A DNA stretch of 5,391 nt, taken from Kiritimatiellia bacterium (lineage in GTDB: Bacteria > Verrucomicrobiota > Kiritimatiellia > RFP12 > UBA1067). Below are positions 1-4,936 of this stretch, piece by piece. The notes under the pieces are model-generated. The model worked only from the letters and a program-made list of their open reading frames with translations. It did no database searches and was not told where the DNA came from. Location of the stretch: contig JAKSOY010000279.1 in the NCBI GenBank assembly GCA_024405255.1, positions 1 to 5,391 on the forward strand. Reading direction: 5' to 3'. Numbering within the stretch: the stretch's first letter is position 1; every line of letters starts with the position of its first letter. Position numbers and translations under genes: made by a program.

Positions 1-2149
1 CGCCCTTCACGATATCCTCGTGACGAATCTTCCAGTCCGTGATCGGCTTGCCGTTGAGTGTCACCGACTTCACGTACTTGTTCTCCTTTGAAAGTCCTTT
101 AGCCAAGACTGTAAAAGAGGTGTAGGTCGAAGGTGTAGGTCTACAGTGGAGTGTCACCTTCTCTATTTGCGGTGCGCCGAGGACGTATTCGCCGCCGCAG
201 GGGTTGAACGGATAGAAGCCCATTGCGGAGAAGAGATACCACGCGCTCATCTGTCCGCAGTCGTCGTTGCCGCAGAGTCCGTCCGGCTTCGGCAGGTAAA
301 ACTTGTCGAAAACCTCACGAATCCGCTCCGCCGCCTTTTCGGGATGTCCGACCTGCGGATAGAAATAAATGACATGATGGCTCGGCTCGTTGCCGTGGAC
401 GTACTGTCCGATGAGCCCCGTGACATCCACAAGCTCCCCCATCCCCTCTGTCTTGGACGGGGCCTTGAAAAGCGAATCAAGCTTTGCGACGAATTTCTCC
501 CTGCCGCCCATTGCCGCCACGATTCCCGGCACATCCTGCATCACATGCCATGAATACTGGAACGCATTGCCTTCCGTAAAGTCATTGGCGCGGTCGGCAC
601 CGTGGCCAAGCGCATATGGATCGAACGGTTCGCGCCAGTTGCCCTTCGTGTCCTTGCCGCGCACAAGTCCAAGCGACGGATCGAAGACATTCTTCCAATA
701 CGCCGAGCGCTTGAAGAAAAACGCAGCATCTTCCTTGTGCCCGAGCTTCTCCGCCATCTGCGCCGCGCACCAGTCGTCATAAGCGCACTCCATCGTCCGC
801 GAAACGGACTCGCCCTTGATAAGATCAAACGGATAGTAGCCGTATTGGTCGTAAAGGTCCCAATTCTCTTTCTCCCGCCCTTCGTGCTTCTTCGTCAGCG
901 TCTCCTTAATCTGCGCATAGCATTGTTCGATTGTTCGATTGTTCGGATTGTTCGATTGCGGCCAGATGCCCTTCAACCACGCGTCCACGATCATCGGCAC
1001 CGAATGCGTTCCGATCATACACTGGTTGTCCCGTCCCCACAGCGTCCAAATCGGCAGATACCCCGTCTTCTTCCCCTGCTCCAGCATCGAGTCCACGAAC
1101 TCCGCCGCCTTTTCGGGATAGAGAATCGTGTACATCGGCCCCGCCGCGCGAAACGTGTCCCAGCACGAGAACGTCGAATAGAACGGCTTCTCGCCGACAT
1201 CTGCAATGTTATTCGGCTGAATGCACAGATGGTAGAGCGACGTGTACCAGTTTTTCTTCTGATCATCCGTTCCTTCAATGACCGCCGTGCCGAGAACTTT
1301 ATTCCACTTCTGCCGCGCCGCGTTTCTCACCGCATCAAAGTCCCAGCCCGGGATTTCCGCCTCCAAATTCGCCTTCGCACCTTTTCCCGCCGCCAGCCCG
1401 ACTTTCACCATCAGCGTCTCGCCGTCCTTGAGGTCGAAGTCAAAGACATACCGCTCGCCCTTCTCCTTCGCGTCCGACTTGAGAAGCTTCCGATAGGTCT
1501 TGAGTGGATGGTCGAACTCCACGACAAATCCTGTCTCGCGAAGATTCCAGTTATGCGTCCGTTTCCAGCCCACAACCCGCGTCCGTCCCTCGACCGTCAG
1601 GGAGCTCTCCAAGACATACTTCGCAAGGTTGCCGCCGTTGACAATCCCCCATTGGGTGTCGAGGAGAAGGTGCGCTCCGGCTCCTTTTTCGAAGGTGAAG
1701 CGGTAGATCGCCGCCCGCTCGCTGGCCGTCACCTCGACCCGCACGGAAGAGTCCGTCAGTGTCACCGCATAATAGCCCGGTTTCGCCCGTTCGGATGACT
1801 TGTCAATTCGTGCCGAGAAGTCGGTAGGGCGCGTCGCTCCGCGACCGCCGCAACCAAGGGGGAGGATCCGCACGTCGCCCAGTTCGCAACCTCCCGTGCC
1901 GTTCAAGTGCGTCTGCGAGAAGCCCTTGATTTCCCTGTCCTCGTAGCGGTAGCCGCTGCAATAGTGCCACGATTCCGTGCCGCCATCCGGCGACGCCTGC
2001 ACCATCCCGAACGGCACGCACGCCCCCGGAAACGTATGTCCCGTCGCCGACGTCCCCACGAACGGATCGACATAGTCCGTCAAATCCCCAAACGCCGCGG
2101 ACGCGCACAGCGTCCCGACGGCCACCAGCCCTATCTTCTTTCTGTTCAT
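1..2149 (-). CDS. GH92 family alpha-mannosidase, secreted; 3' end cut by window
   Basis: Exo-acting, calcium-dependent alpha-mannosidase that trims alpha-linked mannose from N-glycans or mannans. The frame is open from ATG 2149 to the window edge (716 codons); family members are usually about 720-780 residues, so only a short C-terminal piece is missing. Residues 1-21 form a signal peptide (MNRKK, then a hydrophobic stretch), so export is likely. The mature start has the family signature YVDPFVGT (26-33) and PFGMVQASPDGG (46-57), followed by FSQTHLNGTG (77-86). The C-terminal catalytic barrel contains EGNAFQYSW (E526), HGNEPSHH (585-592) and GNDDCGQMSAWY (627-638). By analogy with characterised GH92 enzymes, E526 is the candidate acid and D630 the candidate base (inference). 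The start is supported by AAAGGA four bases upstream. An octanucleotide repeat lies inside the gene at residues 398-410. The linkage cleaved (1,2, 1,3 or other) cannot be assigned from sequence alone. Confidence 0.96.
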   Translation of the reverse strand, partial: MNRKKIGLVAVGTLCASAAFGDLTDYVDPFVGTSATGHTFPGACVPFGMVQASPDGGTESWHYCSGYRYEDREIKGFSQTHLNGTGGCELGDVRILPLGCGGRGATRPTDFSARIDKSSERAKPGYYAVTLTDSSVRVEVTASERAAIYRFTFEKGAGAHLLLDTQWGIVNGGNLAKYVLESSLTVEGRTRVVGWKRTHNWNLRETGFVVEFDHPLKTYRKLLKSDAKEKGERYVFDFDLKDGETLMVKVGLAAGKGAKANLEAEIPGWDFDAVRNAARQKWNKVLGTAVIEGTDDQKKNWYTSLYHLCIQPNNIADVGEKPFYSTFSCWDTFRAAGPMYTILYPEKAAEFVDSMLEQGKKTGYLPIWTLWGRDNQCMIGTHSVPMIVDAWLKGIWPQSNNPNNRTIEQCYAQIKETLTKKHEGREKENWDLYDQYGYYPFDLIKGESVSRTMECAYDDWCAAQMAEKLGHKEDAAFFFKRSAYWKNVFDPSLGLVRGKDTKGNWREPFDPYALGHGADRANDFTEGNAFQYSWHVMQDVPGIVAAMGGREKFVAKLDSLFKAPSKTEGMGELVDVTGLIGQYVHGNEPSHHVIYFYPQVGHPEKAAERIREVFDKFYLPKPDGLCGNDDCGQMSAWYLFSAMGFYPFNPCGGEYVLGAPQIEKVTLHCRPTPSTYTSFTVLAKGLSKENKYVKSVTLNGKPITDWKIRHEDIVKG
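922..958. repeat. Octanucleotide tandem repeat (ATTGTTCG) inside GH92
   Basis: Three perfect ATTGTTCG units (922-929, 930-937, 938-945) are followed by one extra G (946), a fourth unit (947-954) and a half unit (955-958). Four 8-bp units plus the extra G make 33 bp, a multiple of three, so the GH92 frame survives. On the coding strand it encodes residues 398-410, QSNNPNNRTIEQC, a polar segment just after the WLKGI motif. Confidence 0.9.
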
Positions 2150-2153
2150 CTGT

Positions 2154-2200
2154 TCCTTTCGTTCACACAAATTGTATTTACGACCAAGACAGACTGACGA
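2154..2200 (-). promoter_or_regulatory. Probable sigma70-type promoter and RBS of the GH92 gene
   Basis: On the minus strand TCGTCA (2200-2195, four of six matches to TTGACA) is followed after 18 bp by TACAAT (2176-2171, five of six matches to TATAAT). Transcription would start near 2164, leaving a leader of about 15 nt that contains GAAAGGA (2160-2154), four bases before the ATG. A second AT-rich box, TATAAA (2211-2206), lies upstream but has no recognisable -35 partner. The assignment is by eye. Confidence 0.4.
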
Positions 2201-2218
2201 CGGATTTTATAGGAAATG

Positions 2219-2246
2219 AAAAACGCGCGGGGGAACCCCGTGCGCG
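2219..2246 (-). terminator. Rho-independent terminator after the three-gene cassette
   Basis: Read on the minus strand, a GC-rich hairpin (2246-2224) is followed directly by TTTTT (2223-2219). The outer stem is CGCGC/GCGCG (2242-2246 with 2224-2228). A small internal loop separates it from a GGGG/CCCC inner stem. It lies 31 bp after the last cassette gene and 69 bp before the GH92 start, so it should separate the two transcription units. Confidence 0.85.
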
Positions 2247-2277
2247 ACTGCCTTAAGCGCTTATTCGCATTCGCTAA

Positions 2278-2499
2278 TCAAGAGGGCCTTGGGAAACCCT
2301 TTTCTTCTGCAATCATATCATAGAGATAAAGCGGTCCTTCTCGATAAAGGCCTGTCTCAGGATCCTGCAGCTTCTTGTATAGCTCAGATTCATAGACAAT
2401 CCGCATCGCTTCCTTGACGTCCAGCGAACGTTCGCGTGCAACCCATTCTACGAGTTCGGAAGTTGCCGCACGGAAAATACTGTCCTGAAGATCAGACAT
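2278..2499 (-). CDS. Uncharacterised 73-residue acidic protein, third gene of the cassette
   Basis: I do not recognise a named family with confidence. The protein is 73 residues, mildly acidic (15 Asp/Glu against 10 Lys/Arg), with no signal peptide or membrane segment, so it is cytoplasmic. Residues 3-44 look like two or three amphipathic helices, for example SELVEWVARERS (14-25) and VKEAMRIVYESELYKKL (28-44). These are followed by a DPETGLY turn (46-52) and a final helix PLYLYDMIAEE (56-66). The ATG overlaps the end of the DUF3990-like gene by 8 bp and has a GGAGG site six bases upstream, so its translation is probably coupled to that gene. The position and acidic character fit an antitoxin, partner or immunity protein for the ART-like protein, but that is inference. 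A terminator follows it. Confidence 0.8.
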   Translation of the reverse strand: MSDLQDSIFRAATSELVEWVARERSLDVKEAMRIVYESELYKKLQDPETGLYREGPLYLYDMIAEEKGFPRPS

Positions 2500-3004
2500 G
2501 AATGGCCTCCACGAATTTCAAAAACTTGTTGGCGACATCTTGCGAATGAATCGAATATTGCATCGTTTGATGTTCGACCTCCTGCAATCTCTTGAGGACA
2601 TATTCCTCCGACATCGTTCCTCGGCGCAATTCATGCAAAAGGTTAACGAGTTTGTCATCCGCCACATATCCATGGACAAGATCATAGCGCCGATCAAGAT
2701 TATGATCCGTAGCTGACCAGACACTGTCTCGATTTGCAACGATAAAGTGCATCCAGTCGAGATCGATACGCGAAAACATCTTCGCTCGGATTCCTGCTTC
2801 TGCAGCAGCCCTCTCGTCAAACGCAAACTTTAGGACAATCTCTTCGCCCACGGCCCTCAACCGTTTGACGCGCTTGGCCATGAACTTTGCGGACTCTAAA
2901 TTCGGCGTCAGGTAAAACCCCTTGCCAAAATCCATGCCACTACGCCCCGCATCCACGTCGGGGGTGTGAAATTCGACATTCGTCCCATGATAAAGGACAA
3001 TCAT
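2492..3004 (-). CDS. DUF3990-like protein with ADP-ribosyltransferase-type motifs
   Basis: A 170-residue cytoplasmic protein without signal peptide or membrane segments. The N-terminus has LYHGTN (4-9) followed by a glycine-containing stretch and GKGFYLTPN (27-35). This is the His...Tyr arrangement of H-Y-E-type ADP-ribosyltransferase folds, in which H6 and Y31 would contact NAD. The later part, YDLVHGYVADD (107-117) then RRGTMSEEYVLKRL (127-140) and QTMQYSIHS (146-154), matches my memory of the DUF3990 family; Q146 or Q149 may replace the usual third Glu. DUF3990 proteins commonly sit beside DUF3791 proteins, as here. Start ATG 3004 is set by the ATGA overlap with the upstream gene and by GGAGG nine bases upstream. 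Modifying a target with NAD as a toxin or effector is a plausible role, but neither activity nor target is shown. An ART-like fold without catalysis is the alternative. Confidence 0.85.
   Translation of the reverse strand: MIVLYHGTNVEFHTPDVDAGRSGMDFGKGFYLTPNLESAKFMAKRVKRLRAVGEEIVLKFAFDERAAAEAGIRAKMFSRIDLDWMHFIVANRDSVWSATDHNLDRRYDLVHGYVADDKLVNLLHELRRGTMSEEYVLKRLQEVEHQTMQYSIHSQDVANKFLKFVEAIHV
2506..2510 (-). promoter_or_regulatory. GGAGG ribosome binding site of the 73-residue protein
   Basis: GGAGG on the minus strand lies six bases before ATG 2499, inside the last codons of the DUF3990-like gene. It fixes the start and indicates independent or coupled translation. Confidence 0.8.
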
Positions 3005-3225
3005 GCGAGCACACCTCCGTTATTGGCACACACCGTTTTGAGGTCGTCCAATGCAACCTGCAGGGAAAGTGTGGATTCCTGCGGGAAGAAATCCATCAGG
3101 AATTCAAGCCCCTTGTTCTTGTACAGGTAACCGAATGAATCACGGTATGCAAGACCATGTGCCTTTGCGAACTCATTGACGCAAAGCACGGCATAATCTA
3201 TCATGTCCACGGTCTTCCCATTCAT
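3001..3225 (-). CDS. DUF3791-like small protein, first gene of the cassette
   Basis: A 74-residue cytoplasmic protein if started at ATG 3225, or 67 residues if started at ATG 3204. The core, from MIDYAVLCVNEFAKAHGL through YLYKNKGLEFLMDFF to STLSLQVALDDLKTVC and NNGG, resembles the small helical DUF3791 family often found next to DUF3990 genes. Its role in such pairs is usually taken as partner or antitoxin; this is inference here. The frame extends upstream to a GTG at 3276, but that lies in a tandem repeat and upstream of a strong -10 box, so I reject it. ATG 3225 coincides with the predicted transcription start and would be leaderless. ATG 3204 has a weak GGGAAG site nine bases upstream. 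The stop overlaps the next gene's ATG by 4 bp (ATGA), so the two are translationally linked. Confidence 0.72.
   Translation of the reverse strand: MNGKTVDMIDYAVLCVNEFAKAHGLAYRDSFGYLYKNKGLEFLMDFFPQESTLSLQVALDDLKTVCANNGGVLA
3014..3018 (-). promoter_or_regulatory. GGAGG ribosome binding site of the DUF3990-like gene
   Basis: GGAGG on the minus strand lies nine bases before ATG 3004, within the final codons of the DUF3791-like gene. It supports the chosen start. Confidence 0.8.
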
Positions 3226-3232
3226 GCCCGTT

Positions 3233-3241
3233 ATTATACCA
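3233..3241 (-). promoter_or_regulatory. Extended -10 promoter of the three-gene cassette
   Basis: The minus strand reads TGGTATAAT (3241-3233): a perfect TATAAT preceded by the extended -10 element TGn. No good -35 box stands 16-18 bp upstream, which is usual for extended -10 promoters. Transcription would start at about 3227-3225, at or next to ATG 3225 of the DUF3791-like gene. Confidence 0.65.
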
Positions 3242-3272
3242 CAATCTCCCCAGGCTAAGCCAGCGGCATTCC

Positions 3273-3300
3273 GCACTAAGCACTAGGCACCAAGCACTGC
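3273..3300. repeat. Four tandem 7-bp repeats (GCACTAA type)
   Basis: GCACTAA, GCACTAG, GCACCAA and GCACTGC follow each other without gaps at 3273, 3280, 3287 and 3294. The shared pattern is GCACYNN. The last unit overlaps the left arm of the neighbouring hairpin by two bases. Confidence 0.8.
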
Positions 3301-3317
3301 GCGACCTCCGGTCGCGC
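3299..3317. repeat. Perfect inverted repeat, 8-bp arms, 3-base loop
   Basis: GCGCGACC (3299-3306) and GGTCGCGC (3310-3317) are exact reverse complements around TCC. The hairpin is GC-rich, but no T-tract follows on either strand, so it is not an obvious intrinsic terminator. It resembles an interspersed repeat element more than a gene-specific signal. Confidence 0.8.
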
Positions 3318-3359
3318 CCATCCGTCGTCAGTTGTCAAAGATCAATCAACGCGCCGCTG

Positions 3360-3415
3360 TCCTCCGTCCTGTCCACCGTAGCATTTGCGCAGGTGGAAGC
3401 CTCGGCGAAGGAGGA
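3360..3415. repeat. Nested imperfect inverted repeat
   Basis: The outer arms TCCTCC (3360-3365) and GGAGGA (3410-3415) enclose the inner arms TCCACC (3372-3377) and GGTGGA (3392-3397), with unequal spacers of 6 and 12 bases. The inner loop is 14 bases. The whole could fold into a branched hairpin or be part of an interspersed element. The arms are short, so chance is possible. Confidence 0.45.
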
Positions 3416-3497
3416 TCGTCGCGCCACAGTCACATTCCCTTTTCGTCCACCATCTTCTCCTTCATTTCATGCCATCACTTATCTACATTTTCCGTCC

Positions 3498-3514
3498 ATG
3501 GGGTCAGACCCCAT
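3498..3514. repeat. Perfect palindrome ATGGGGTCAGACCCCAT
   Basis: Two 8-bp arms (3498-3505 and 3507-3514) are exact reverse complements around a single A. It lies 32 bp after the fucosidase stop. From memory, the core GGGGTCAGACCCC recurs in many bacterial genomes as an interspersed REP-like motif. It could be a mobile repeat or a protein-binding site; there is no T-tract to make it a terminator. Confidence 0.8.
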
Positions 3515-3545
3515 CGCGGCCCGGCCCCTTCTACTTTATCGGCTC

Positions 3546-4919
3546 TCAACGCTCTTCAACAACAAACACATCCGCATTCTTATCACGCAGAAAGCCCGCC
3601 GGCAAGTCAAACGCCATGCCGAATTCGCCCAGCGCCGGATTGTCGATCTGACGCAACGGGAAGCTTTCACCCGTCGTCAGGTGACGCAGGGTCTTCGCCT
3701 TGTCCGTCAGCGCATTGCGCCCGATGAACACCGTCGTTGCGGGAGTGTTCTCGCCCCACATCCGAATCGCATACACCGTTCCGTCCTTGCCCTGCGTAAA
3801 CGCCCAGTCACCGAAACGGCAGGGCGCGATGGGACGCGTCCCGTAAATCGCCGCGCCGAAGCGGTTGAGCCACGCGCCCATCTCTCGCATCCGCTCCACG
3901 GCAGGACGCGGCAGGCGTCCGTCCGGCATCGGACCCACGTTGAGCGCGAGGTTGCCGCCCTTCGCGACGACGTCGATCAACATGTGGATGAGCTGCCGCG
4001 ACGGCTTGTAGAAATCATCGTAGTGATAGCCCCAGTTGTCTGTCATCGTCATGCAGCTTTCCCAGGCGTTTGAACTCGCCGCCCCCGGCACGAACTGCTC
4101 CGGCGTTCGCACGTCCTCGCACGCGCTCCCGCCCTCGCGGTCAACGGCGATAAGCCCGGGCGTCGTCTTCCGCGCCTCGACGATGACGCTCTCGATGTCG
4201 AGGTCCATGTTGCCGCCCTTCTTCATCCATCCGCCGTCCAGCCAGACAATGTCCAGAGGACCGTACCCGCTCACGAGTTCCAAGAGCTGATTGCGGAAGA
4301 ACGCCTTGAACTGGTTCCATTTCTCCGGATGTGCCTTCGTGTCGTAGGTGACGCCGCGATCCGTCACATGCCCGATGCCGCGATTTTCCCAGTAGTCATC
4401 GTGATGCCAGTCGGCCTTTGAGAAATACGCGCCAATGCCAAGTCCACGCTTGCGGCAGGCGTCAAAATACACCTTCACAATGTCCGCGTTCGGATTCGTC
4501 GAGAACGGGCACGCCTTGTCCGTCGTCTTGTAATCCGTGTACTTCGTATCGTAGAGGCAGAAGCCGTCATGGTGCTTCGTCGTGAAGATGACGTACTTGA
4601 ACCCGCCGCGCACCGCCTCGTCCGCCCACTCGTCGGGACGGAAACGCACGGGATTGAAACTGCGATTCAGCGCATAGTACGCCTCCTTGAAGCCATTCGT
4701 CGCCACATCCCGCTCGACCTCGACCCTCGACCAGTGGGCGTCCCTGTCCGACAGCGGCCACGACTCGATGATCCCCGGCTGCGAGTACAGCCCGAAGTGC
4801 ATCATCAGCGCAAGCTTCTGGTCCTTGAACCACTCCATCCGCTCCGGCGAAACACCCGCGCACACGGCCCCGCATATCAGCGAAGCCGCACAACCGATTA
4901 GCATCTTCTTCATTTTCAT
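3546..4919 (-). CDS. GH29 alpha-L-fucosidase, secreted
   Basis: Retaining exo-fucosidase that removes terminal alpha-L-fucose from glycans. The 457 residues are full length for the family. A signal peptide (MKMKK, hydrophobic core, likely cleavage after VCA at 19-21) points to export. The (beta/alpha)8 catalytic barrel starts at LMMHFGLYS (38-46) and includes YVIFTTKHHDGF (109-120), GIGAYFSKADWHH (161-173) and DIVWLDGGW (223-231), in which D228 is the expected nucleophile. E287 in WESC (286-289) is the candidate acid/base by family analogy. GGNLALNVGPMPDG (321-334) closes the barrel, and a small beta-rich C-terminal domain follows from about residue 360. ATG 4919 has AAAGGA three bases upstream; M3 at 4913 would have a more normal nine-base spacing and is an alternative. 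The gene begins 17 bp after the esterase gene, so the two probably form an operon. Linkage preference is not readable from the sequence. Confidence 0.96.
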   Translation of the reverse strand: MKMKKMLIGCAASLICGAVCAGVSPERMEWFKDQKLALMMHFGLYSQPGIIESWPLSDRDAHWSRVEVERDVATNGFKEAYYALNRSFNPVRFRPDEWADEAVRGGFKYVIFTTKHHDGFCLYDTKYTDYKTTDKACPFSTNPNADIVKVYFDACRKRGLGIGAYFSKADWHHDDYWENRGIGHVTDRGVTYDTKAHPEKWNQFKAFFRNQLLELVSGYGPLDIVWLDGGWMKKGGNMDLDIESVIVEARKTTPGLIAVDREGGSACEDVRTPEQFVPGAASSNAWESCMTMTDNWGYHYDDFYKPSRQLIHMLIDVVAKGGNLALNVGPMPDGRLPRPAVERMREMGAWLNRFGAAIYGTRPIAPCRFGDWAFTQGKDGTVYAIRMWGENTPATTVFIGRNALTDKAKTLRHLTTGESFPLRQIDNPALGEFGMAFDLPAGFLRDKNADVFVVEER

Positions 4920-4936
4920 TCGTCCTTTCTCAATAG

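Larger units (their letters stand above)
3239..3545. other. Gene-free, repeat-rich intergenic region
   Basis: This stretch between the fucosidase stop and the cassette promoter has no convincing coding frame on either strand; the plus-strand frames through it are low-complexity and rich in Ser, Pro and Arg. It holds a tandem 7-bp repeat (3273-3300), a perfect hairpin (3299-3317), a nested inverted repeat (3360-3415) and a perfect palindrome (3498-3514). No hairpin with a T-tract was found after the fucosidase gene, so its termination signal is unclear. Confidence 0.75.

Noticed and set aside
602..1798. 398-residue plus-strand open frame
   Set aside because: It lies wholly opposite the GH92 gene, whose minus-strand translation matches the family along its whole length. 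Its Arg/Leu/Pro-rich composition is typical of antisense frames in GC-rich DNA.
1803..2108. 101-residue minus-strand open frame near the GH92 start
   Set aside because: It is in a different frame from the GH92 signal peptide and N-terminal signature, which account for the same bases.
2254..2263. TAAGCGCTTA palindrome downstream of the 73-residue gene
   Set aside because: A 10-bp palindrome is short enough to arise by chance, and the adjacent GC-rich hairpin with TTTTT explains termination better.
3226..3276. GTG start at 3276 for the DUF3791-like gene
   Set aside because: The added residues fall in a tandem repeat and across the -10 box, so they would lie upstream of the predicted transcription start.
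3273..3317. CRISPR array
   Set aside because: The 7-bp units are contiguous with no spacers, far too short for CRISPR repeats, and no cas genes are present.
3393..4073. 226-residue plus-strand open frame
   Set aside because: Most of it is antisense to the GH29 gene and the rest covers the repeat-rich intergenic region. It has no domain-like motifs.
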